64,000 nt of DNA. Source: Kistimonas asteriae. GTDB taxonomy: Bacteria; Pseudomonadota; Gammaproteobacteria; Pseudomonadales; Endozoicomonadaceae. The notes below the pieces were generated by a model. The model saw nothing but the letters and a program-made list of their open reading frames with translations, made no database searches and was not told the origin of the DNA. The translations under genes were made by a program, and so were the position numbers. Of this stretch, positions 43,716 through 52,430 are shown piece after piece (position 1 is the first letter of the stretch; every line of letters starts with the position of its first letter). Where the stretch lies: the NCBI RefSeq assembly GCF_018263925.1, contig NZ_JAEVHF010000002.1, forward strand, positions 124,001-188,000, given 5' to 3'.

Positions 43716-44936
43716 ATGCATAGTAGGCTTCAAAGTGTCAATCGTTGTCTATTCCCAGTACAGTCTGGAGCTATGGCAAGCGCTGCTGATACACTAAATC
43801 CTTCTGTTGTTGATGGAAGGCCAGTCGTTGGTGTCGACCCCGATGCTGACATGTTGTTAGAACCTTGTTCTCAGCAAAACACTGATAGCATGAACAGCAG
43901 GCCAAGGGAACTTTCGGTTGTAGTAGGGTCCCCTATGGCAGGTCAGCCAACGGTATCACCTGAAATGCCAGACACTGACTATCAGCCGTCTACTCATACG
44001 ATTTCAGTTAAGCGTTATCTCGAAAGATTAAACAGTGTGAAATCAGATTCGAGTGACCCTTATTTTCAATTATGCCTGCTCAAACATCAGCCCGGCTGCA
44101 TAAACATAGAGAATAATGACGAGATAACAGATCTGGATGAATGTGCGAAAGAGGTGAAGCGCTCTACCACTCAGCTTTTTAGCGCTTTTAAGGTATTGTA
44201 TCCCCAAAGGATAAGAACTCTCACAGGTTTATGGGAGAAGGTTTCACCTCAACTTAGGGAGTTGTTTGTTCGCTATGGGTTTTATGCTTCAGAAGATACG
44301 GTGCAAAGAGAGCTTAGCCTGCTCTGTTTCGTTGATGGTTGTAGGATACCGCATATTAATCTTGAGACTTTCAAGCTGGAAATGCTTGTGACTGCTCATT
44401 CGAAAAGTTGTAAATTAATTCGACAATTGTGCAAAAAGATAGAGGTCTATAAAGAATTTAACGAAATTATTGCGAAAAGCCATATGAGTCATTCTACAAG
44501 TAAAGATTCTGGTTTGAACATGTGCTTTGAGGAAGCGTTACTTTCACCTCTGCGGCGTAGATCAGATTCAATTGATAGCTTTCAGTCGTATGGTGATGAT
44601 TCATCTTTCCCTCATACGCCAAATTCAGAAACTTTGGCTGAGAATATGGAGATGGAAGTGGATGAGTGCCCTGGTGAACACGCTGCAAAGCCTATGGGAG
44701 ATACTAATAATAACGAGATTGATGAGGATCCTGATGCCCTTCGCTTGTGTGTTATATGCACAGATGCCTCTGCAGTTATAGTAGCTATGCCATGTGAGGA
44801 TATGAGTTTTTGTAAAAGCTGTTTTGTTGAGTATCTGGCACGTAATAATGGGTTAGGCAAGGCCACGTGCCCGTATTGTAGAAAAGTCATTGAAAGTTAT
44901 ATATCACCTAGATTTTGCGGTTTTGCTCGGCAGTAA
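43716..44936 (+). CDS. RING-finger domain protein (candidate ubiquitin-ligase effector)
   Basis: This 406-residue protein has no signal peptide and a Ser/Pro-rich N-terminal third. A helical middle section follows, then an acidic Ser-rich linker (about 280-340) and a C-terminal RING finger at 345-388. The RING has Cys345 and Cys348, Cys360, Asp362 in place of the usual His, Cys366 and Cys369, then Cys385 and Cys388 (CPYC). This is the IAP-like RING-HC layout. In eukaryotes such domains recruit E2 enzymes. In a bacterium it suggests an effector that acts on host ubiquitination; that is inference. AT-rich; lies between the two eut gene groups. Confidence 0.78.
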   Translation: MHSRLQSVNRCLFPVQSGAMASAADTLNPSVVDGRPVVGVDPDADMLLEPCSQQNTDSMNSRPRELSVVVGSPMAGQPTVSPEMPDTDYQPSTHTISVKRYLERLNSVKSDSSDPYFQLCLLKHQPGCINIENNDEITDLDECAKEVKRSTTQLFSAFKVLYPQRIRTLTGLWEKVSPQLRELFVRYGFYASEDTVQRELSLLCFVDGCRIPHINLETFKLEMLVTAHSKSCKLIRQLCKKIEVYKEFNEIIAKSHMSHSTSKDSGLNMCFEEALLSPLRRRSDSIDSFQSYGDDSSFPHTPNSETLAENMEMEVDECPGEHAAKPMGDTNNNEIDEDPDALRLCVICTDASAVIVAMPCEDMSFCKSCFVEYLARNNGLGKATCPYCRKVIESYISPRFCGFARQ

Positions 44937-45020
44937 GCTATTAGTGAAAATTAAACGATAATATTGTTTATTCTTTGATTAAAAATAAACAAGCCTGTGA
45001 AATTAAAAACTTAACACTTA

Positions 45021-45058
45021 TTTTAAAAAGCCCCGCAAATATGCAGGGCTTTTTAAAA
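45021..45058. terminator. Bidirectional terminator
   Basis: TTTTAAAAAGCCC-C-GCA pairs with TGC-A-GGGCTTTTTAAAA, giving A- and T-runs on both sides, between the convergent RING and cytolysin genes. Confidence 0.88.
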
Positions 45059-47101
45059 TCAATTCTGGCATGCCATGGCTTGCCCTAAATATTCCCAGTC
45101 ACTATTATTTGAATGCTCCTCCGGGTAGTTTCCATATACAGGGTTAAGTAGCCTGAAATAGTCAATGTTACCTGTTACTGGATCATGGTTACGGTAAATA
45201 TCTCCAATACGCCCCACATTATTGGGCGCTTCCTGCCAAGCGTGGCAGTAAGGAATATTGTAGATAGAGGTGAAAGATGTCAGCGTTCTCTGGCTTACAC
45301 CTTCAATTCCTGTTTCGTACGAAGGGCTCATCAGGAGTGTTGCTGTATCGGTTTCATGAGCCAGCAGATGACATGAGAGCATGTTTTGTAAATGGTCTGA
45401 ATCTTCCAGCCACTGCCAGCGTTGACTGAGGCGGGCATCACAACGGTTAAGGCGGGTCAGGTCATCGCCATCAAGGCACATGGTTGTATCCAGTGTGCTC
45501 AGATAACGACCCATTGCGTCGTAAATAAAGGCCTGGTGCTTGCTGATAAGACTGCACTCCTGAGGGGACAGGTTAAAATCATTGTCGTAGCTCAGGCATA
45601 GGTTGTTGAAACCGCCTAACTGCAGGTTGACTGGGTAGCCTCCTGTGAATACAGGATGATTCCAGTCCACCGTAAAGCCGGCATGTGCAGTGATGCGCTG
45701 GTCAAGGTGGTCTGTCTCGAAGGCTTCATAGGCGACGTGAGCGCCAATAAGGTAAAAATAGAGGAATGCACCCGTATATAGGGGGCGAGCCTGTACGGAT
45801 GTGTCCAAGGAAAATGTCGTTGTACCGGATTCCTGACTGTTCGCCTTGTAGATAACATCAAGACGAGGGGTAAAGTTTGAATAGGCGATCGGACTGATTT
45901 TGCTGGTATCGACAGGATAGGTCACGTAAGAGTCAAACACCGGATCAGTGCCTTTGGATAACAGGGAGTCCCGGCTGGCGTATTCACTTCTGTCCCAGGT
46001 GAAAAGGACTTCGCGATCACTCGGGGTGGCTTTCTGGATACTGTATTCGGCTGTGCTGAAGGAGAGGGTACGATTCTGCTCATAGGTGGCAATTGGAATC
46101 AGCAGCCCCTTGGCGCCCTCCTTATGGTTTTCTGTTCCGAGTTCTGCTGAAACACCCAGAGAAAAACCGGAGGTTTCCGTCTTCTCATACTGCGGATTGA
46201 TATTCGATGACGGGGTTGTTTTCAGGATTGCCGCTTTATCATTCGAAGCCTTGATGGAGAGTTCGTAAGACTGGGCATAGACATCCGTACTCCAGTCGCG
46301 ATACCAGCTGTTTACACCGGTATAACCCGGTTTGGTGACACGGTGCCCCAGTCGACTGTTCAGATGTATACCGGCGCCTGAAACGTCATCATCCAGGGTG
46401 ATGCGGACAATTTTGGCATCGGGTGTCGCAGAACCCGTGGTGCCGTATTGCAGTGAGCGTTCCCAGTTGACGCGGTAAATGAGCGAAATGTTGCCGCGCT
46501 CACAAAAATTCGACGTACCCTTTTCAGGCCAGACATAGGAGGTTGGGAATGTGCACTCCTCAGTGGTCATTGGGTGGAACATGTTGATGTAAAACGCCAG
46601 GTGCGGCAGGGATGTTTGCTCGTCTATGCTGCTGACAGCGCGATATTCCCGCATAGATCGCGTTTGATCGCGTTGTTCGATTGCATCGAGGTTCTCAATC
46701 AGTTCCGGGAGTGTTACATCATCCTGGCTATTGTAGGGGGTGTAGAGCATCTGCTCTTTATAGCGACTCACCAAAAGCCGATCTTGGTCAAAAGCAATAC
46801 CAAACAGGTTTTGCACAGCTTTGCGCATTTCAGCGACGCTACGGGAAGCCTGCCTGTCGACAACATCAATCAGGTATTTTTCACCTTCATCGATGACATG
46901 ATGACGCAAGGTGTTGTAAACAGATTCACTGTCAGCCGCGACATTCAACAGATCCACAATATGGATGACATTGACGGTTTGTCCTGTCGGAACGATATAG
47001 TGATCGTCATCAATGTTTGTGGCAGAACTAGTTTGGACATTGCCCATACTGCCCGTCAGGGCAAGCAGACATAAAAACGTTTTTCGCAATGAAACGGACA
47101 T
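45059..47101 (-). CDS. Leukocidin/hemolysin-family pore-forming cytolysin with beta-trefoil lectin domain
   Basis: This 680-residue protein has a Sec signal peptide (about 1-26) and a propeptide-like segment to about 135. A leukocidin-type pore-forming core follows, with NISLIYRVNWERSLQYG, SSNINPQYEKTETSGFSLGVSAELG (stem region) and FTPRLDVIYKANS. A ricin-type beta-trefoil follows (about 485-580) with a QRWQW motif. The layout parallels Vibrio cholerae cytolysin (741 residues), minus its last domain; the C-terminal part here ends DWEYLG. It should bind glycans on host membranes and form beta-barrel pores. It is transcribed towards the RING gene and is divergent from the PduS-like gene. Confidence 0.85.
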   Translation of the reverse strand: MSVSLRKTFLCLLALTGSMGNVQTSSATNIDDDHYIVPTGQTVNVIHIVDLLNVAADSESVYNTLRHHVIDEGEKYLIDVVDRQASRSVAEMRKAVQNLFGIAFDQDRLLVSRYKEQMLYTPYNSQDDVTLPELIENLDAIEQRDQTRSMREYRAVSSIDEQTSLPHLAFYINMFHPMTTEECTFPTSYVWPEKGTSNFCERGNISLIYRVNWERSLQYGTTGSATPDAKIVRITLDDDVSGAGIHLNSRLGHRVTKPGYTGVNSWYRDWSTDVYAQSYELSIKASNDKAAILKTTPSSNINPQYEKTETSGFSLGVSAELGTENHKEGAKGLLIPIATYEQNRTLSFSTAEYSIQKATPSDREVLFTWDRSEYASRDSLLSKGTDPVFDSYVTYPVDTSKISPIAYSNFTPRLDVIYKANSQESGTTTFSLDTSVQARPLYTGAFLYFYLIGAHVAYEAFETDHLDQRITAHAGFTVDWNHPVFTGGYPVNLQLGGFNNLCLSYDNDFNLSPQECSLISKHQAFIYDAMGRYLSTLDTTMCLDGDDLTRLNRCDARLSQRWQWLEDSDHLQNMLSCHLLAHETDTATLLMSPSYETGIEGVSQRTLTSFTSIYNIPYCHAWQEAPNNVGRIGDIYRNHDPVTGNIDYFRLLNPVYGNYPEEHSNNSDWEYLGQAMACQN

Positions 47102-47436
47102 GGAAATTAAACCTCTCTGTGTTAACTACCCGTTCTGATTGCGAAAGCGCGACAAAGTTTCCTTTCTCCAGTGGATTTGTTCACGGTATGGGCTGCTTGG
47201 TTCCTGAAAAAACGTGAATAAAAGCAGGGGATTACACGTTTTGGTCCCGTTGATGTATGTCACTGTTTGGTGATATTTCAGGCAGGTTTTGACGACACAT
47301 CCCCACCTCTTTTGACTTGGTTCAATCTGATGCACTGGTGCTGCGGTTACCATGCGCCACCATCGAAAAATTTCTGTATGGCTGTCCCGGTGATTCTCTG
47401 TCCGCCACAGCTGTACCGGATAGCCACGAGAGAGCC
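47102..47436. promoter_or_regulatory. Divergent region between cytolysin and PduS-like genes
   Basis: A 335-base gap. TTGAC-TTGG-TTCAA (47312-47325) followed by TC matches the dyad upstream of eutB at 13 of 16 bases, and TGATGCAC follows in both places. No gene is seen; a frame open from 47317 lacks support before the ATG at 47437. Confidence 0.5.
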
Positions 47437-48771
47437 ATGGACTTAGTTGAACTCGTCCGCCAGGCGGGTGTAGTCGGGGCCGGCGGCGCCGGTTTTCCTA
47501 CTCACGTCAAACTGAATGCCGAAGCGGAATACCTGATTATCAATGCGGCGGAATGCGAACCGCTGCTGCAAACCGACCAGTTCCTGATGCGCGAGCGACC
47601 GGCGGAGCTGATTGGCGGCATCCTGCTGGCCAGGGCGCAGATCAAGGCCGAGAAGGCAGTGATTGCGGTTAAAGGCAAGTACGGTCGTGAAATTGCCGCA
47701 CTGCGTGACACCATCGTACGTATGGATGCGCCGGTAGAGATTTTCGAATTGCAGAATTTCTACCCGGCCGGTGACGAGCAGATGACGGTGTACGAAGTGA
47801 CTGGACGTTCCGTACCTCCCGGTGGCATTCCGCTGAACGTGGGTTGCGTGGTCTCCAACGTTGCCACAATGATCAACGTGTTCGAAGCGACCCAGGATAT
47901 TCCGGTCACTGAGAAGTATGTCTCCGTACTCGGTGATGTGAACGAGCCTCGGGTCATCAAGGTACCGGTAGGCACGTCCTTTGAAGAGTGTCTGGCGGCG
48001 GCTGGCGGTGTCAGCATTCCGAAGTTCTGCATTATCCGTGGCGGCCCGATGATGGGCGGCATGGTGCATGAGAACGAACTGGCGGACATGTACATCACCA
48101 AGACCGATGGTGCTCTGATTGTTATCCCGGCTGACCATTACCTGGTAGAGCGGGCCGATGAAACCGAGATTCAGATGCTCAACCGTGCCCGCGCCTGTAT
48201 CAGCTGCGGTTACTGCACGGACCAGTGTCCCCGTTACCTGATCGGCCATCCGCTGCATCCGCACAAGATGATGCAGGCAGTGAAATACGCGAAGGAGATT
48301 GATGAATCCCTGAGCGAAGCGCTGCTGTGCTGCGCCTGTGGTGTTTGTGAAATGTATGCCTGCCCGATGGGTATCTCGCCGCGCCAGGTGAACCTGTATA
48401 TCGCCGGTAAACTGCGTGAAAAAGGCATTCGCTACCAGCACGATGGCAGTGAAGTGATCGCCCGCGAAAACCGGGAAATGCGTAAGGTGCCGCCACACCG
48501 TTTGATTTCACGTCTGGACCTTGGCAGCTATGACCATCAGCCGCTGAAGGAATTCCGCGATGTGGCGATCGAGAAGGTGACCGTTTCCCTGTGGCAGCAC
48601 ATTGGCGCGCCCAGTGAGGCAACCGTCAAGGTCGGTGACCCCGTTGTCAGGGGACAGGTGATCGGTGCGATTCCGGATGGCAAGCTGGGTTCCATGATCC
48701 ACGCCAGTATCGACGGCCAGGTGGTCGCAGTGAATGAAAGTCAGGTTGTTATTGCCCGAGGTCATGCGTAA
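47437..48771 (+). CDS. PduS-like SLBB/4Fe-4S flavoprotein (corrinoid or electron-transfer reductase)
   Basis: This 444-residue protein (PduS 451) is of the RnfC-like family. It has the N-terminal FMN/NADH loop GVVGAGGAGFPTHVK, an SLBB-type middle domain, and two 4Fe-4S motifs, CISCGYCTDQCP and CCACGVCEMYACP. In Pdu microcompartments PduS reduces cobalamin and partners PduT. Here it probably passes electrons between NADH and the shell, helping NAD+ or corrinoid recycling. ATG 47437 is chosen since GAGAG precedes it and the family starts there. Its stop overlaps the PduT-like start by one base. Confidence 0.92.
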   Translation: MDLVELVRQAGVVGAGGAGFPTHVKLNAEAEYLIINAAECEPLLQTDQFLMRERPAELIGGILLARAQIKAEKAVIAVKGKYGREIAALRDTIVRMDAPVEIFELQNFYPAGDEQMTVYEVTGRSVPPGGIPLNVGCVVSNVATMINVFEATQDIPVTEKYVSVLGDVNEPRVIKVPVGTSFEECLAAAGGVSIPKFCIIRGGPMMGGMVHENELADMYITKTDGALIVIPADHYLVERADETEIQMLNRARACISCGYCTDQCPRYLIGHPLHPHKMMQAVKYAKEIDESLSEALLCCACGVCEMYACPMGISPRQVNLYIAGKLREKGIRYQHDGSEVIARENREMRKVPPHRLISRLDLGSYDHQPLKEFRDVAIEKVTVSLWQHIGAPSEATVKVGDPVVRGQVIGAIPDGKLGSMIHASIDGQVVAVNESQVVIARGHA

Positions 48772-49319
48772 TGAGTAATGCACTGGGATTGCTGGAATTC
48801 ACCAGCATTGCAAAGGGAATCCAGGCGGCGGACGCCATGACCAAGGCGGCTGACGTGCGTCTGCAGGAAGCCAAGACCATCTGCCCGGGTAAGTACCTGG
48901 TGATCGTTTCTGGCGATGTGGCTGCAGTAAGCGCATCCGTGGAAGCCGGTGAAGAGATCGGTCGTCAGACCATCGTTGATCGCCTGCTGATTCCGAACAT
49001 TCACGAAGAATTGATCGCTGGTCTGAGCGGCATGACGGATATCCAGCATACCGGCGCAGTCGGCGTACTGGAGTTCTTTAACGTGGCTTCTGCAGTGGTT
49101 GCTGCCGATGCGGCTGCCAAGGCGGCGGACGTGAAGATGATGGAAGTACGTCTGGGCATGGCGATTGGCGGTAAGTCTTTCGTGACCATGACCGGTGAAT
49201 TGTCTGCCGTGAACGCAGCGGTGGACTCTGGTGTGATGGCGGCCAATGAATCCGGCATGCTGATTCACAAGACGGTTATTGCTTCTCCCACAGAAGAACT
49301 GTTCCGCAAATTGCTCTAA
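48771..49319 (+). CDS. PduT-like tandem-BMC shell protein with predicted Fe-S cysteine
   Basis: This 182-residue protein has two BMC domains (about 1-90 and 92-182), the length of PduT (184). Cys38 in KTICPGKY corresponds to the PduT cysteine that holds a 4Fe-4S cluster in the trimer pore. Coupled by TAATG overlap to the PduS-like gene, it should form a shell conduit for electrons. It probably serves the same compartment as the eut operon five kilobases upstream, since no other shell genes are near. Confidence 0.93.
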   Translation: MSNALGLLEFTSIAKGIQAADAMTKAADVRLQEAKTICPGKYLVIVSGDVAAVSASVEAGEEIGRQTIVDRLLIPNIHEELIAGLSGMTDIQHTGAVGVLEFFNVASAVVAADAAAKAADVKMMEVRLGMAIGGKSFVTMTGELSAVNAAVDSGVMAANESGMLIHKTVIASPTEELFRKLL

Positions 49320-49626
49320 TCCTTCATGGACTGACCTGTCAGTTGAAATGGCAGGTCAGTTATGACCGAATCATCTTCCTGCTTTTATACCGTTTCCATA
49401 ATCAAAAGCGATGCATGTCTGTTAGATACGCTGCCTTACATTTATTGATTCAAATTAACCCACCCGACATAAATCATTTTTTCAATCGCTGGACATGACC
49501 AATCTCAACGAATTGAGACCTTGGTGCTTTATTCTGCCGATCCAGTTCTGATCCTGTCTTATTTATGACATTGCAAGACGCTCTCAATCGTGTCGTTGTT
49601 CTCAGCAGGAGAATCTGGTCATCACC
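49320..49626. promoter_or_regulatory. Intergenic region with hairpin and dyad
   Basis: ACTGACCTG pairs with CAGGTCAGT (49330-49360), a likely stop signal for the PduS-PduT pair, though without a U-tract. A dyad TCTCAA-CGAA-TTGAGA lies at 49503-49518 upstream of the ABC operon and could be an operator. No gene seen. Confidence 0.5.
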
Positions 49627-50349
49627 ATGTTTGATCAAGCATCACCCATCCAACTGTCAGACATGCTATTCGGCTGGCAGCCTGACAACCCTGTTATTAA
49701 TATTGCCGCATTTGAACTGCAGGCGGGTTCACGCTGTTTTCTGAAAGGCCCCAGCGGCAGTGGTAAAACTACGTTGTTGGGGCTGATAGGCGGGGTACTG
49801 GAACCCCAGCAAGGGACGGTTAATATTCTGGGAACGGCGATTAACCGATTGCCGGTCAGTCAGAGAGATACCTTCCGTGCCAACCATATTGGTTACATCT
49901 TTCAGATGTTCAACCTGATTCCTTATTTGTCAGTACTGGAAAATGTCATATTGCCTGCGAGTTTTGCGCCGGTGCGTAAAGAGCGGGCCATACAGCAAAG
50001 TGCATCGTTGGCAGAGGAAGCCGTGCGCCTTCTGAATCACCTGGGATTGACCGGTCAAAACCTTATTCATCGGCCTGTCACTGAACTCAGTATCGGCCAG
50101 CAACAGCGGGTGGCAGCGGCGCGCGCATTGCTCGGTCAGCCTGAAATCATTATTGCTGACGAGCCAACGTCAGCACTGGACAGTGACAGCCGGGAAGCAT
50201 TCCTGGAATTACTGTTTGAGGAATGCCGTTCAGCGGGTAGCACGTTGCTGTTTGTCAGCCACGACTCGGCGCTGGAAGGATTGTTTGACCAAACCGTTTC
50301 ACTGAACGCAATCAACCGTTCTGCTGGTAACACCCTGGAGGCTTGCTGA
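49627..50349 (+). CDS. LolD/MacB-type ABC transporter ATP-binding protein
   Basis: This 240-residue ATPase has Walker A GPSGSGKTT, a Q-loop in GYIFQMFNLIPYLSVLENV, a signature in the variant form LSIGQQQR, and Walker [13 protein letters not shown]. It is of the LolD/MacB lipoprotein/efflux class. It is coupled to the following FtsX-like permease by a one-base overlap (TGATG). The first gene of a three-gene set with a DUF3299 protein, it likely powers a periplasmic mechanotransmission rather than simple transport; the substrate is unknown. Confidence 0.9.
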   Translation: MFDQASPIQLSDMLFGWQPDNPVINIAAFELQAGSRCFLKGPSGSGKTTLLGLIGGVLEPQQGTVNILGTAINRLPVSQRDTFRANHIGYIFQMFNLIPYLSVLENVILPASFAPVRKERAIQQSASLAEEAVRLLNHLGLTGQNLIHRPVTELSIGQQQRVAAARALLGQPEIIIADEPTSALDSDSREAFLELLFEECRSAGSTLLFVSHDSALEGLFDQTVSLNAINRSAGNTLEAC

Positions 50350-51611
50350 TGTCGATTCTTGGACTGACCATCAAAAGCATCCTGAATCGCAGGCTGACTG
50401 CGACACTGACCGTGCTGTCCATCGCCATCAGTGTGTTATTGCTGCTGGGGGTTGAACGCATCCGGGTGGAAGCACGGCAGAGTTTTACCAATACCCTTTC
50501 CGGCACAGACCTTATCGTGGGCGCCCGTACCGGCGACATTAACCTGCTACTCAGTTCTGTCTTTCATATTGGCAATGCATCAAGCAATGTCAGCTGGGAG
50601 AGTTATGAAGAAATCCGCAACCATCCTGCCGTTGCCTGGACCATTCCGGTCTCCCTGGGGGACTCCCACCGGGGACACAGGGTGATGGGTACCAGCAGTG
50701 ACCTGTTCAGGCATTTCCGATACCGCGGTGACTCCCCGCTGGTAGTGGCCGATGGCCAACCATTCTCGGACCTGTTCGATGCAGTGATTGGCGCTGAAGT
50801 CGCCAGGAAGCTGGGCTATACCGTGGGTCAGGACATTGTTCTGTCACACGGTGTGGATGCCGTTGCCATGCATCATCATGAGGATAAGCCGTTCAGAGTC
50901 AGTGGTATATTGTCGCCTACCGGCACACCCATTGATAAAACCATCCTTGTGTCCCTGGCGGGTATCGAAGCCATGCATATTGACTGGCATAACAGCTCGG
51001 CGCCGGTACCCGGACTGGAAACCAGCGCCGAAGAAGCCCGTGAAATGGCCCTTCAGCCAACATCTGTGACGGCATTTTATATGGGGCTGACGTCAAGGAT
51101 GGCCACGTTCAGGGTTCAGCGCCTGATCAATGAGTATGGCGACGAGGCATTGCTGGCCATTCTGCCTGGTGTGGCATTACAGAATCTGTGGCAGCTCGTG
51201 GGTGCGGGAGAAAAAGCGCTGCTGTTTGTCTCGGGTCTGGTTCTGCTGGCGGGACTGGTGGGGATGTTGACCACGGTGCTGACGTCATTAAACGAGCGTC
51301 GTCGTGAAATTGCCATCCTCCGCTCGATTGGCGCGAAGCCTGTTCATACCTTTTTGCTACTGCTCAGCGAGACGCTGATTTATACCGTGGCGGGATGTGC
51401 CCTTGGTATCGGCTTGCTCTACGGCGGTCTGTTGGTGGCACAACCACTGGTTCAGGCTCAGCTGGGCATTTACCTGCCGATTAGTTTGCCTGCCTTTAAG
51501 GAGGTGATGATGCTGGCCGGGATTATCCTGCTATCTGCAACCCTGGGACTGCTGCCAGCCTGGCGTGCCTACAAACACTCACTGGCCGATGGTCTGACGG
51601 TTCGTGTATAG
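50349..51611 (+). CDS. FtsX-like ABC transporter permease
   Basis: This 420-residue permease has one N-terminal TM (about 20-38), a large periplasmic domain and three C-terminal TMs (about 280-300, 335-360 and 380-405). The conserved AILRSIGAKPVHTFLLLL lies between them. This is the FtsX/MacB/LolC fold. GGAGG lies upstream of ATG 50349, which overlaps the ATPase stop. It partners the ATPase and presumably the DUF3299 protein downstream. Confidence 0.92.
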   Translation: MSILGLTIKSILNRRLTATLTVLSIAISVLLLLGVERIRVEARQSFTNTLSGTDLIVGARTGDINLLLSSVFHIGNASSNVSWESYEEIRNHPAVAWTIPVSLGDSHRGHRVMGTSSDLFRHFRYRGDSPLVVADGQPFSDLFDAVIGAEVARKLGYTVGQDIVLSHGVDAVAMHHHEDKPFRVSGILSPTGTPIDKTILVSLAGIEAMHIDWHNSSAPVPGLETSAEEAREMALQPTSVTAFYMGLTSRMATFRVQRLINEYGDEALLAILPGVALQNLWQLVGAGEKALLFVSGLVLLAGLVGMLTTVLTSLNERRREIAILRSIGAKPVHTFLLLLSETLIYTVAGCALGIGLLYGGLLVAQPLVQAQLGIYLPISLPAFKEVMMLAGIILLSATLGLLPAWRAYKHSLADGLTVRV

Positions 51612-51620
51612 GTTCTGACA

Positions 51621-52166
51621 ATGCGATACAACATGATGAAAACTGTCGTTATGGTTCGTTTGCTTTCCCATTGTTCCATGTTACTGCTGGCATTGTTGAC
51701 CAGTACGCAGGCTTTGGCAGGCATTCAGGACGATGCGTTACGGGTTGTCTGGAAAGACCTTCGGCCGACCGTCGATAAGACGGTGGTCAAGGATTACCGC
51801 AACGGCGCCATCGCCAAGGATGTCTTTGATTCCTATATGGAAGGCTATAGTCGTACGATTGTTACTGACTATGACAACCGGCTGGTCAAGATTCCCGGTT
51901 ACCTTGTACCGCTGAACATGCGTGAAGACATGACAGCGACCCAGTTCCTGTTAGTACCTACCGCAGGCGCCTGTGTGCATGTGCCGCCGCCCAGCCCGAA
52001 CCAGATCGTTTACATTGAGTATGAAAAGGGGATGACGTACGAGGAAACGGCCATGTACCCCTACTGGGTCTACGGCAAGCTGACGTCTACCATGAAGACC
52101 AGTGAATACTCGGATGCAATGTATTCCATGAAGGCAGAATTGGTGACAGATTACATTACCTGGTAA
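51621..52166 (+). CDS. DUF3299 family periplasmic protein
   Basis: This 181-residue protein has a signal peptide ending ALAGI and the DUF3299 signature VKIPGYLVPLNM...FLLVPTAGACVHVPPPSPNQIV. DUF3299 proteins occur next to LolCDE/MacB-like ABC genes, as here (nine bases after the permease). The conserved cysteine and histidine in GACVH suggest metal binding, which is inference. The operon terminates at 52193-52227. Confidence 0.88.
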   Translation: MRYNMMKTVVMVRLLSHCSMLLLALLTSTQALAGIQDDALRVVWKDLRPTVDKTVVKDYRNGAIAKDVFDSYMEGYSRTIVTDYDNRLVKIPGYLVPLNMREDMTATQFLLVPTAGACVHVPPPSPNQIVYIEYEKGMTYEETAMYPYWVYGKLTSTMKTSEYSDAMYSMKAELVTDYITW

Positions 52167-52192
52167 AGCGTTAGTGTGAAGGGTTGATTAAT

Positions 52193-52227
52193 AAGCAGGT
52201 TGGATCGTTTTTCAGCCTGCTTTTTTT
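52193..52227 (+). terminator. Rho-independent terminator after DUF3299 gene
   Basis: AAGCAGG pairs with CCTGCTT and is followed by seven T residues. Confidence 0.85.
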
Positions 52228-52430
52228 AACAAAAAAACGAATTTGGTATGTTGGTGCCAAATATTGACCTGTATTCGTGTTACGCCAGTAAACCCTGATC
52301 AGGCCTGAGAATTTAAGATAGCCCGTTGACGCAAATCACTATGAATGCAGTGATAGAAATTACTATCCATCGACAGGAAGTCATGTTCCTAATCCATTTC
52401 ATTTCTTAGGTATTTCAGGTTTTTTTGATT

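Noticed and set aside
47317..47436. Upstream extension of the PduS-like protein by 40 codons
   Set aside because: The extra residues do not resemble PduS, lack a ribosome site, and overlap the TTGA-N6-TCAA control element.
47443..48498. 351-codon frame antisense to the PduS-like gene
   Set aside because: The plus strand carries FMN and Fe-S motifs, so this is a shadow.
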